This document shows positions 17,617 to 26,118 of a stretch of DNA of 64,000 nt, piece by piece. Made by a program: the position numbers and the translations under genes. The stretch's first letter is position 1; every line of letters begins with the position of its first letter. The DNA is from Cyclobacteriaceae bacterium (GTDB taxonomy: Bacteria > Bacteroidota > Bacteroidia > Cytophagales > Cyclobacteriaceae): the NCBI GenBank assembly GCA_016787755.1, contig JAEUUA010000018.1, forward strand, positions 62,001 through 126,000, in the 5' to 3' direction. The notes beneath the pieces are model-generated. The model was not told where the DNA came from, searched no databases, and saw only the letters and a list, made by a program, of their open reading frames with translations.

Positions 17617-18972
17617 ATGAGCAATCGCAGAGACTTTATCAAAACCACGGCTATGGCCGGACTGGGATTTTCTATTCTTCCATCTGGGAGGCTATTCGCA
17701 AAAGATAAAGACTCGAAAGTAAAACTCGGGTTTATTGGAGTTGGATTTCGGGGGCAAAGTCATTTGGAACTTGCGTTAAAAAGGAACGATGTTGAAGTGG
17801 TGGCTCTGTGTGATATTCAGCAATCCATGATGGACATGAGTTTACAATTAGTAAGCAAGGCGAATAAGCCAAAGCCCACTGTCATTCTCGATGGTCCGTG
17901 GGCATATCGAAAACTATTAGAGTCTAAAGATATAGATGCGGTTATTATCTCTACCCCATGGGAGTGGCACTCCATTATGTGCTTGGATTCGATGAACGCA
18001 AAAAAATACGTGGGCTGCGAAGTAAATGTGGGTATGACCGTAGAGGAATGTTGGGAATTAGTTCATACTTCTGAACGCACTGGTATGCCGCTAATGATGC
18101 TTGAAAATGTTTGTTACAGACGCGATGTAATGGCTGTGCTCAATATGGTTCGGCAAAATATTTTTGGAGAACTAGTTCATTTGCAAGGTGGCTATCAGCA
18201 TGACCTTCGAGGAATTAAATTCAACGATGGCAAAACCAATCCAGGCGTGGGTGCTGAATTTGGATCGAAGGGATTTTCAGAAGCACAATGGCGCGCGCAG
18301 CATTCTATTAATCGCAATGGAGAACTCTATCCTACCCATGGCATTGGTCCGATTGCAACGATGATTGATATTAACCGGGGTAACCGATTTACACAATTAG
18401 TTTCTTACTCATCTAAATCAAGAGGCTTGCATGAATACATCGTGAAAACAGGCGGTGAAAATCATCCCAATGCAAAAATAAATTTCAAGTTAGGAGATGT
18501 GGTTACTACCATGATTCGCACGGCCAATGACGAAACTATTTTATTACAGCACGACACTAACTTACCGCGACCATACTCGCTTGGGTTTAGGGTACAGGGC
18601 ACTAAAGGCATCTGGATGGATCTTAATCAGTCAATCTACATTGAGGGGCAAAGTAAAAAACCCCATCAGTGGGAAGCCGCCAAAGAATGGTTAGATAAAT
18701 ATGATCATCCACTTTGGAAAAAATATGGCAACGATGCAAGCGGGGCAGGCCATGGGGGCATGGATTGGTTTGTACTAAATGCATTTATAGAAGCAGTGAA
18801 ACGAAAAACCAATACACCACAAGATGTATATGATGCCGTTGTCTGGAGTGCCATTACACCGCTTTCCGAAAGTTCCATTCAATTAGGGGGTGAAAGTGTT
18901 GAGTTCCCTGACTTTACGCAAGGCAAATGGATGTCGCGCAAAAATGATTTTGCGTTGGGTGATGATTATTGA
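17617..18972 (+). CDS. Gfo/Idh/MocA-fold protein with Tat leader, GH109-like
   Basis: 451-residue protein with a twin-arginine leader (NRRDFIKTTAMAGLGFS) and an NAD(P)-binding Rossmann domain starting KLGFIGVGFRGQSH. Sequence features resemble glycoside hydrolase family 109, NAD-dependent alpha-N-acetylgalactosaminidases that keep the cofactor bound: GGYQHDLRG, then YPTHGIGPIATM, and the length near 450. If so, it would remove terminal GalNAc from glycans outside the cytoplasm by an oxidation-elimination mechanism. The GH109 call is inferred from motif memory, so a plain oxidoreductase remains possible. It is probably co-transcribed with the peptidase 10 bases upstream. Confidence 0.72.
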   Translation: MSNRRDFIKTTAMAGLGFSILPSGRLFAKDKDSKVKLGFIGVGFRGQSHLELALKRNDVEVVALCDIQQSMMDMSLQLVSKANKPKPTVILDGPWAYRKLLESKDIDAVIISTPWEWHSIMCLDSMNAKKYVGCEVNVGMTVEECWELVHTSERTGMPLMMLENVCYRRDVMAVLNMVRQNIFGELVHLQGGYQHDLRGIKFNDGKTNPGVGAEFGSKGFSEAQWRAQHSINRNGELYPTHGIGPIATMIDINRGNRFTQLVSYSSKSRGLHEYIVKTGGENHPNAKINFKLGDVVTTMIRTANDETILLQHDTNLPRPYSLGFRVQGTKGIWMDLNQSIYIEGQSKKPHQWEAAKEWLDKYDHPLWKKYGNDASGAGHGGMDWFVLNAFIEAVKRKTNTPQDVYDAVVWSAITPLSESSIQLGGESVEFPDFTQGKWMSRKNDFALGDDY

Positions 18973-19006
18973 AAAATTTTGCAACATTCAATAGAGCAAC
19001 AGGTTC

Positions 19007-20863
19007 ATGTCCTATATCAAAATTATATGCAGTGCAATTGCGTATTTATTAATTCATACAAGTGCTGCCCAATTCAATTCAAACCAGGCACCGGTGACTC
19101 TTGAAGAATTAATAACAGAATCATTTTCATCAGACTCCTCTGCAAATGCAGTAATACTCTTCGACTTTGGAGAAACAATTGTTGACTACTCAGGAACCAA
19201 GATTAAATATCATCGCAGAATAAAGATTTTAAAACGTGATGCTCTTGACAAATGGGGTAATATTACTGTTTTTGCGCCTCGGTCCAATGTTTCCAAAATT
19301 GAAGGAAGTATTTTTAATGTAGAAGATGGAAAAATAGATCAGTATAAAATCGAAGAAGACTTTTTATTCAAAGAATCTTACAACAAAAATATTGATAAGA
19401 TCAGTTTTGCGTTTCCCAAACTAAAAGAAGGTTCTATTATTGAATATAAATACTCCATAAAAACTGGAGAAACTTTTATTCCATCCTGGGAATTCCAGCA
19501 TTCAATCCCAACATTGCGAAGTGAATACTCTGTTTTTTATCCTGTTTCCAATGGATTTACCAGCACTTTACAGGGAACCATACCTTTCACCCACGTAGAG
19601 AAGAAACTAGGTGATCGACAATTCAGATGGGTCATAGAAAATCTGCCTGCTTTTCAAGAGGAGCCCTTAATGCCCTTTCGGGATTCCTATCCGGCTGCTA
19701 TAAAGTTCTGGACAATCTATGAATCCTGGAAAAGCATTCGAACCCATTTGATGAATCGGGAAGACTTTGGTGAAGTGTTAACAAAACACTACTTTCTAAA
19801 AAAAGATGTTGAAGAAATCATTCATGGGATAGCGGAACCCCTTGAAAAAATAAGAGCAATCGCTGCTTTCATCAAGAAAAATATTCAATGGAATAATGTC
19901 TCCGACTATTACGCTATACTTCCAAGCAAACTTTTGAAAGATAAAAGTGGCTCAAGCGGTGATATAAATTTATTCTATGGATCATTATTAAGGAAAGCTG
20001 GTTTTGATGTCTCCATGGTATTGCTAAGTACACGTGATCATGGCTTTATATTGGAAGATTTGCCTTCGCTCCGGCAATTTAACTATGTTGTTTGTCATGT
20101 TAAGATCAATGGTAAAGATCTATACCTGGATGCAACCAACAAATATCTTTCGTTTGATGTACTTCCTGAACAATGCACCAACACGAAGGGATTGAAAGTA
20201 GGTAAGGATTCGCATGAGTTGGTAATGATTCCAAAATATTTTGGTAATAAGAAGGTTTTGCAGGCAGATATGATTATAGATAACACTACACTTGTTGGTA
20301 ACATATCTCAATCACATTCAGGGCATGAAGCCGCGGCAGGCAGAAATCTCTTTCAAAGAGATAATCATGCATTTTTTACTAAATATCTCGGTGAATTATT
20401 TACGTCCGAAAATTCAGAAGTTCAAAACATCGAAAACATTGATGAACCTCTAAAGATTCAGTCATCCGTATCAATTTCAAACCAAATAATCTCGAATAAC
20501 GACAGAATGTATATTGATCCAATACTATTTTATAAATTGGAATCAAACCCATTTAGAACGAGCTACAGAAAATATCCAATTGATTTCGGGTTACCGGAAG
20601 AAAGAACATTGATACTTACCCTTTCGTTGCCCCTAGGGTTTGTGGTTGAGGAAATACCTCCAAGTAAGGCATTAAGCATGTCGAATAAAGGAATGCGATA
20701 TTATGTTAATGTATCACAGATTGACAAACGAATTATTGTTACAAGCAGTTTTCAAATTAGTCAAGTTTATTATAATCCAGAAGAGTATGCGAACATAAGG
20801 GAATTCTACAGTTCAGTAATCGCATTACAATCCAAACAAATTGTACTTAGAAAAAATGAGTAA
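19007..20863 (+). CDS. Secreted DUF3857 protein with degenerate transglutaminase-like domain
   Basis: 618-residue exported protein. A signal peptide ends near AQFN (residue 24). The DUF3857 domain follows (about 50-230), then a transglutaminase-like domain (about 270-380) and a C-terminal beta-rich region. The catalytic Cys position in the transglutaminase core reads Ser (GSSGDIN, residues 315-321) and the His position reads Tyr (FNY, Tyr360); only Asp375 in LDAT remains. It is therefore probably non-catalytic. My recollection is that many Bacteroidota relatives share this change. Role unknown; envelope binding or folding is a guess. Confidence 0.8.
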   Translation: MSYIKIICSAIAYLLIHTSAAQFNSNQAPVTLEELITESFSSDSSANAVILFDFGETIVDYSGTKIKYHRRIKILKRDALDKWGNITVFAPRSNVSKIEGSIFNVEDGKIDQYKIEEDFLFKESYNKNIDKISFAFPKLKEGSIIEYKYSIKTGETFIPSWEFQHSIPTLRSEYSVFYPVSNGFTSTLQGTIPFTHVEKKLGDRQFRWVIENLPAFQEEPLMPFRDSYPAAIKFWTIYESWKSIRTHLMNREDFGEVLTKHYFLKKDVEEIIHGIAEPLEKIRAIAAFIKKNIQWNNVSDYYAILPSKLLKDKSGSSGDINLFYGSLLRKAGFDVSMVLLSTRDHGFILEDLPSLRQFNYVVCHVKINGKDLYLDATNKYLSFDVLPEQCTNTKGLKVGKDSHELVMIPKYFGNKKVLQADMIIDNTTLVGNISQSHSGHEAAAGRNLFQRDNHAFFTKYLGELFTSENSEVQNIENIDEPLKIQSSVSISNQIISNNDRMYIDPILFYKLESNPFRTSYRKYPIDFGLPEERTLILTLSLPLGFVVEEIPPSKALSMSNKGMRYYVNVSQIDKRIIVTSSFQISQVYYNPEEYANIREFYSSVIALQSKQIVLRKNE

Positions 20864-21109
20864 CCAGTGTTAAAATAATTCTTGGATTTAATCAGACTCT
20901 CTTGCACGCCTAGACATACATGAAATAGCTTCTAGCAAGAACAGTCCATCTTAGAACAGTATTTCACACTCTCTCAATTAGTACTTTTATTCATTAGTTC
21001 CTTCAAAGAAAGACACCAATCCACACCAAAGAAATATTCCGCAATCGATTTAACTCATAGTAACAGCAAATAATCTTACACTACTCAATCTTTTGAGGAA
21101 GCGCTACGT

Positions 21110-21117
21110 TATCTTTG
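21110..21117 (+). promoter_or_regulatory. Putative -7 promoter element of SemiSWEET gene
   Basis: TATCTTTG matches the Bacteroidota -7 consensus TAnnTTTG and ends 16 bases before the start codon, predicting a very short leader. The same nonamer TATCTTTGC recurs before hpt and lysC. Confidence 0.5.
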
Positions 21118-21133
21118 CATCATTATATTTATT

Positions 21134-21391
21134 ATGAACGAAATTCAAATTTTAGGATTGGCAGCGGGTTCGTGCACAACGATCGCTTTTTTGCCACAGG
21201 TTATTAAAACCTGGAAGAGTGGCTCAGCAAAAGACTTGTCGTTAGGGATGTTTTCATTTTTTTGCTTTGGCGTTTTACTCTGGCTGGTGTATGGAATCGT
21301 CATAAGAGATATCCCTGTTATCGTGGCAAACCTGTTAACGTTGGTGCTTGCCTCTTCCCTTTTATTCTTTAAGCTTCGCTTTAAGGAATAA
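21134..21391 (+). CDS. SemiSWEET sugar transporter
   Basis: An 85-residue, three-helix membrane protein. It matches the bacterial half-SWEET fold that dimerises to move sugars across the inner membrane. The PQ motif is at residues 21-22 in FLPQVIKTWKSGSAKDLS, and helix 2 contains FSFFCFGVLLWLVYGI, typical of the family. Transport is passive, and the substrate (glucose or sucrose in studied members) is not readable here. Its stop codon directly abuts the stop of the convergent pirin gene. Confidence 0.9.
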   Translation: MNEIQILGLAAGSCTTIAFLPQVIKTWKSGSAKDLSLGMFSFFCFGVLLWLVYGIVIRDIPVIVANLLTLVLASSLLFFKLRFKE

Positions 21392-22417
21392 TCACAACAG
21401 TTTCACTTCTTCTTTACCGTCCGGATACAAAGCAAATCGACCTTTCTCCCTGGGGTGAACGCGTTCGTAACTTTGCCATGGCCACCCACCAAATTGGGTT
21501 TGTCGATATTCATTCAAGGCTTGCTGAATTTCGACCTGGCTATTCATAACAAACGGACCGTGTTGCACGACTGGCTCTGCAATTGGCTTTCCTTGTAAAA
21601 GAAGAAAATAACTTTCGTTGTTTCCGTTGATCAATGTCACATCTTGATCAGCCAATAATTCAACTGCCTGATGGGAAGTAAAATTCTTATCAGCAATTTG
21701 TACGGATTGCCCTCCATAAAAATAAAGTGATCGATTAACAAATGCCGAAGCTTTAGGTAGAGTCCATTCTGCATTCGGTTCCATTTTAATTGTCCAGATA
21801 GCTACTTCGTGAGTAGAATCTGCAGCCCATGAATCAGGTGCGGGAGCCGGGGCGTTCACGTTTTCAATTTTTCCGGCAATCACTATTACATGCGTTCCCT
21901 TACCCGCAGAGTCTTTATGATTAAATGTGGGAATATTTTCAGCCCACAACATAGCAAAGTGTGGTTGCGCAAATTTCTTTGCCTTAGGTAGGTTGAGCCA
22001 GATTTGAAAAAGCTCGAGTGGATTTTCCTTTTCTTTGTTTAGTAAGGGAAACATTTCGCAATGCTGCACACCTTTTCCGGCCGTCATCCATTGTGCATCC
22101 CCAAATCCAAATCGACCGGCCGCACCAAGTGAATCGGAATGATCCACCACTCCCTTTGTTACTACTGTTACCGTTTCGAAACCCCGATGCGGATGCGCAG
22201 GAAAGCCTGGTACTTGTTCTCCATGATACATACGCCAATTTTCTTTATTTGGTGCAAAGTCCTGACCTATTTGCCTTCCCGCTAAGGAAGCGGCCGGCCC
22301 CATTACATCATTACCTTTTGGATAATCATCTTCATGATGAACACAAAAAAGAAATGGATCCTGGGTTTGCCACGGAAATCCCAGCGGTTTTATTGATTTA
22401 ATTGCGCTGTTGCTCAT
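21392..22417 (-). CDS. Pirin family bicupin
   Basis: A 341-residue two-domain cupin. The N-terminal pirin domain carries the metal ligands in [12 protein letters not shown] and [10 protein letters not shown], with a C-terminal cupin (about 225-330). Some bacterial pirins act as quercetin 2,3-dioxygenases; others have redox or regulatory roles. The gene stands alone between a convergent transporter gene and a divergent kinase gene, so context gives no substrate. Confidence 0.88.
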   Translation of the reverse strand: MSNSAIKSIKPLGFPWQTQDPFLFCVHHEDDYPKGNDVMGPAASLAGRQIGQDFAPNKENWRMYHGEQVPGFPAHPHRGFETVTVVTKGVVDHSDSLGAAGRFGFGDAQWMTAGKGVQHCEMFPLLNKEKENPLELFQIWLNLPKAKKFAQPHFAMLWAENIPTFNHKDSAGKGTHVIVIAGKIENVNAPAPAPDSWAADSTHEVAIWTIKMEPNAEWTLPKASAFVNRSLYFYGGQSVQIADKNFTSHQAVELLADQDVTLINGNNESYFLLLQGKPIAEPVVQHGPFVMNSQVEIQQALNEYRQTQFGGWPWQSYERVHPREKGRFALYPDGKEEVKLL

Positions 22418-22547
22418 AGTAATATTATTTTGGGAAATGACTCAAATCAGAGTAACTAGTCTATTGGTAATATCAGGAGTATTCCTAAAACCAGTACGCA
22501 ATACAAGTTTATAATAAATATTTAATAAATTAGGTTCGTTTAACGTG

Positions 22548-25031
22548 ATGCAAACCAAGCATTTGCTATTTCTGATGTTGTTGACATGGAATCCACCGCA
22601 CCTGGTGAGCGCAGGGCAAAGTGATTCGCTGCGATCTTTGTTGCAAAAAATGCCAGAGTCTAAAAAGAAAGTTGAAGTTTTGCATCGTCTATTTTTTCTC
22701 GGCATCGACCAAAACATTGATCAGGCATCAATTGATGCGCAAGAGGCAGTTAAAATAGCCAAAGACATAAACGATCCTGAATCAAAAGCGATAGCACTAA
22801 CAGATTTGGGATATGTTTCCTTCCTTCAGCAGAATTATAAGGAAGCAATTCTTCACTTTCATCAAGCTATTTTAGCCGTTGAAGGTAATCCTACCAACAA
22901 CTATCCTTTCATTACCTACGTTCATCTATCTGATTATTACCGTGACGTGGGCAGATTGGATTCGGCTAATTATTATATAAACTACGCTCAACAAAAATTA
23001 GGAACTGTTTCTGCAGCAGCACAAATTCAATATCATCAAAGCAAAGGTTGGCTTGATTATCAAAATTCAAAATACCAGGATGCCATAGAAAATGCCAAAC
23101 TAAAAATGGAACTCAGTGGCAAAATGGATGCCCGATCAAATCTACTATTAGCGCTAAGTTACATCCCATTGGAAGAGTATGAGTTGGCCAGCCAATCACT
23201 TACTAACGCTTTCGAAGAACATCGCAATAATCCAGATTCACTGTCAAGCCGCAATTATATCTTACTCCTGATCGCCAAAGGTGATTTATATAAAGCCAGT
23301 AGCAACTACAATAATGCATTTTTATGTTACGAAAAAGCGTATGATTTATGTATTAAAAGAAACTTTGTAAGAATCCAGGCGCGAGCAGCAAGTCACTTAG
23401 GCCATTTGTTTGAATCCTTTGGAAACTATGCGCAAGCGATTGACCTGTATGAAGATGCCATGGATATTTATGAACAATCTAATTCACTTCATGAAATTGC
23501 TCGGTTAAATGCACGGATAGCCTGGGCTTTGGTGTACTCGGATAATATTATTCTCTCAGTTCAATACGCAGAGCGGTCGTTAAGTCAAATGCGCCTAGTT
23601 CATGATCCGGCAGGAATGAGTTTCGCATGGAACTTACTCGGCTATATCAATTACCTCCGCAAAGATTTTGAGGAGGCCATGATTTATTATGATTCGGCAT
23701 TGGCGATCAGGAAGTCTATGGATGCAAAGGCTGACTATTATAATACTATTTACAATATTGCTGAAGTCCATGAACAATATGGGGAATTAGATAAAGCATT
23801 GGCAGAATTAAAAATTGTTACTGACCAAGAAGAAAGAAATAGCAAAGATATTAACAACCTGATTTATAGCTATAATACAATTTCCAGAATTTACAAGAAG
23901 AAAGAAAACTTTCGGGAAGCAGAAAGATATGCCTTACTGGCATACCAAAAAGCAAAAGAATACAAGCTGTTTCCACAACTAAAAACAAGTTTAGAAAATA
24001 TTCTTGACTACAAAATAAATGTAAGCAGCAATGCTGATATTTCTAAATATCATCAAGAGCTTAAACGCGTTAACGATACGCTGACTATCCTTGAGCAGAG
24101 TAATAAGATTCTAAAAATTACTGCGTTGCGCGAATTAGAGTCCCGGCAAGGCGAGTTGAATACCTTACGCATCCAGGCTAAACTGGAGGCTATTGAACTT
24201 GATAGAAAAAACCAAACATTGACTTTATACTTCTATTTAATAGTATTATTAATTTTTAGCCTGTTGTTGCTTATCTATATTCTTTATATGAGAAAGCAAA
24301 ATCATAAAAATCTCATGATGGCTAATAAAAATCTTGAATTGAAAGTGGATGAACGTACCCGGCAGCTATCCAATGCCTATCATGAATTAGAAACTTATTT
24401 CTATAAATCACATCACGACATGCGTGGACCCGTAACCACCTTGTTAGGGTTGGTGTCCCTGGGCAAGATTTCTGAAGACAAAAATGAAATAGAGAAAATA
24501 TGGGGACTTGTTGAAAAAACAGCCTACCAACAAATGACCCTGATTGATAAAATCAATCAACTCGATGAAGTATTATCACGCGAGTTTAACAGCCAATTGA
24601 TTTCGTTGACAAAAGAAATAAAAGTAATTCTGGAAAGGAAAAAATCAATTATTGAAGCAAATAACATTGAGGTTTCACTAGATCTGAATGCCGATATGAT
24701 AAAAACTTCGCCACATCTGTTGCGGATAATACTTGAGAATCTAGTTGATAATGCCATAGCTTATTCGAACACGCATAATCCAACAATACGAATTGAGTCA
24801 GCATTTGAAAATGGAACTCTTGATATTCGTATCATTGATAACGGACAAGGCATCCAGGAAGAAATTCGCGAACGGGTTTTTACAATGTTTTTTAGAGGAA
24901 GTATTATCTCAGATGGTTCCGGCCTAAGCCTTTATACAGTAAAAAAAGCTGTTGAAAAAATAGGTGGAGATATAACGTTTGAATCAATCCCATTTGAACG
25001 AACTATATTTAGGGTTCAACTGCACACCTAG
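22548..25031 (+). CDS. TPR-containing sensor histidine kinase
   Basis: Sensor kinase of about 827 residues. A signal peptide is followed by a long extracytoplasmic array of tetratricopeptide-like repeats (about 40-490), one membrane helix (about 560-585: LYFYLIVLLIFSLLLLIYIL), a coiled coil, HisKA and HATPase. The phospho-acceptor region reads KSHHDMRGPVTTLLGL. The ATPase motifs are LENLVDNAIAYS, DNGQGI and GSGLSLYTVKKA. No response regulator is nearby. I chose the ATG at 22548 over the GTG one codon earlier. The TPR part probably senses a protein or peptide partner in the periplasm. Confidence 0.88.
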   Translation: MQTKHLLFLMLLTWNPPHLVSAGQSDSLRSLLQKMPESKKKVEVLHRLFFLGIDQNIDQASIDAQEAVKIAKDINDPESKAIALTDLGYVSFLQQNYKEAILHFHQAILAVEGNPTNNYPFITYVHLSDYYRDVGRLDSANYYINYAQQKLGTVSAAAQIQYHQSKGWLDYQNSKYQDAIENAKLKMELSGKMDARSNLLLALSYIPLEEYELASQSLTNAFEEHRNNPDSLSSRNYILLLIAKGDLYKASSNYNNAFLCYEKAYDLCIKRNFVRIQARAASHLGHLFESFGNYAQAIDLYEDAMDIYEQSNSLHEIARLNARIAWALVYSDNIILSVQYAERSLSQMRLVHDPAGMSFAWNLLGYINYLRKDFEEAMIYYDSALAIRKSMDAKADYYNTIYNIAEVHEQYGELDKALAELKIVTDQEERNSKDINNLIYSYNTISRIYKKKENFREAERYALLAYQKAKEYKLFPQLKTSLENILDYKINVSSNADISKYHQELKRVNDTLTILEQSNKILKITALRELESRQGELNTLRIQAKLEAIELDRKNQTLTLYFYLIVLLIFSLLLLIYILYMRKQNHKNLMMANKNLELKVDERTRQLSNAYHELETYFYKSHHDMRGPVTTLLGLVSLGKISEDKNEIEKIWGLVEKTAYQQMTLIDKINQLDEVLSREFNSQLISLTKEIKVILERKKSIIEANNIEVSLDLNADMIKTSPHLLRIILENLVDNAIAYSNTHNPTIRIESAFENGTLDIRIIDNGQGIQEEIRERVFTMFFRGSIISDGSGLSLYTVKKAVEKIGGDITFESIPFERTIFRVQLHT

Positions 25032-25075
25032 GTTTATCGGATAGATTTGTCAAATCTTTATTAGTTCAAGAATAT

Positions 25076-25726
25076 TTACAGCGTGTAACCTAAAACCGCC
25101 ACAACATGACAGGCCGTTCCACCTACAACAAAAAGGTGCCACACAAAATGATTGTAGCGATGGCTATGATCATAAGCAAAAAATAAAACGCCAGCCGAAT
25201 ACACAACCCCTCCAGCCAGCAACCAAAATAAACCCCATACGGACATATGATCATACAATGGCTTTATTGCAAGCAAGGCTAACCAACCCATCCCCACATA
25301 AAGCGCGGTGGAAAGTTTGCTCGTCTTCACATTCCGTACTGATTTCAATACAACTCCTCCCGCAGCCAACGCCCAGATAATACCAAACAACGACCAACCC
25401 CACGAACCTGGCAACACGGTTAAGGTAAAGGGCGTGTATGTACCTGCTATCAAAAGAAAAATTGCGCTGTGATCAAAAATTTGAAAGATGCGTTTTGTTT
25501 TACTTTGAGGAAACGCGTGATACAGTGTGGAGGCGAGATATAACACCATCATGGTTGCACCAAAAATACTTACACCCGTAACCGCTGCAACACCTGATGG
25601 AATTGCCTTACTAATCATGATTGGAGTTACAGCGACTGCTGCTAAAAATCCGACACCATGGCTTACACTATTTGCAATTTCTTCACCTAGAGTTTGATCC
25701 CGTTTTTGGCTGTGTACTGAGCCCAT
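25076..25726 (-). CDS. Hemolysin III family membrane protein (PAQR type)
   Basis: 216-residue protein with seven predicted membrane helices of the hemolysin III/TrhA/PAQR family. It carries EEIANSVSHGVG at the start of helix 1, ASTLYHAFP after helix 2, FDHSAIFLLIAGTYTP, and the late HFVWHLFVVGGTACH. These His, Ser and Asp residues form the buried metal site of the family. In bacteria, members affect membrane energy or lipid homeostasis; the haemolysin name is historical. Confidence 0.92.
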   Translation of the reverse strand: MGSVHSQKRDQTLGEEIANSVSHGVGFLAAVAVTPIMISKAIPSGVAAVTGVSIFGATMMVLYLASTLYHAFPQSKTKRIFQIFDHSAIFLLIAGTYTPFTLTVLPGSWGWSLFGIIWALAAGGVVLKSVRNVKTSKLSTALYVGMGWLALLAIKPLYDHMSVWGLFWLLAGGVVYSAGVLFFAYDHSHRYNHFVWHLFVVGGTACHVVAVLGYTL

Positions 25727-25810
25727 ATTAGTTGAAAATATAATAGAGGATCTAATAATACCTTCTTGAATTTGTTTGAGTGAAATTCAAACCTTATATG
25801 ATAAGGTTGC

Positions 25811-25999
25811 CTAGGAGCGTTGTATTTCCGCAAAAATCATTTCCAACTCAGGCTTGGAAATTCTTAATTTTTCAGCTAACCTTTTGTACATGTTTTCAAT
25901 ACTGCCCTCTTCATAGACGAAATCGTCATCGGAAAGTATTGGAAATCTTCGTTTGAGTAAGATTTTTTGTTCGCGCCAACTTCTTATGATACTGTGCAT
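25811..25999 (-). CDS. Small CsbD-like protein
   Basis: 62-residue soluble, charged protein. The pattern W-R-E-Q-K-x(5)-R-F-P-x-L-S-D-D-D-x(4)-E-G-S, followed by a helix ending KLRISKPELE, resembles CsbD/YjbJ small stress proteins (W..x.K.k....LtdddL...eG). The match is weak because the usual glycine-rich turn is missing. Function is unknown; CsbD proteins respond to general stress. It stands alone between hemolysin III and a terminator. Confidence 0.6.
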   Translation of the reverse strand: MHSIIRSWREQKILLKRRFPILSDDDFVYEEGSIENMYKRLAEKLRISKPELEMIFAEIQRS

Positions 26000-26066
26000 A
26001 GCTAGGTAAAGGTAGGAATATCAGCGCTGATTTGTTTATTTGAACCTAATTTAATTTTTCGAAGAC

Positions 26067-26098
26067 ATAAAAAAGGCAGTTGGGTTTCAACTGCCTTT
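26067..26098 (-). terminator. Intrinsic terminator after the zinc metalloprotease gene
   Basis: A perfect 11-bp stem AAAGGCAGTTG/CAACTGCCTTT (26072-26082 and 26088-26098) with a 5-base loop. Read on the minus strand it is followed by a T-rich tract. It lies 20 bases beyond the minus-strand stop at 26119. Confidence 0.88.
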
Positions 26099-26118
26099 AT
26101 TTAAATTAGTAATCTCGA

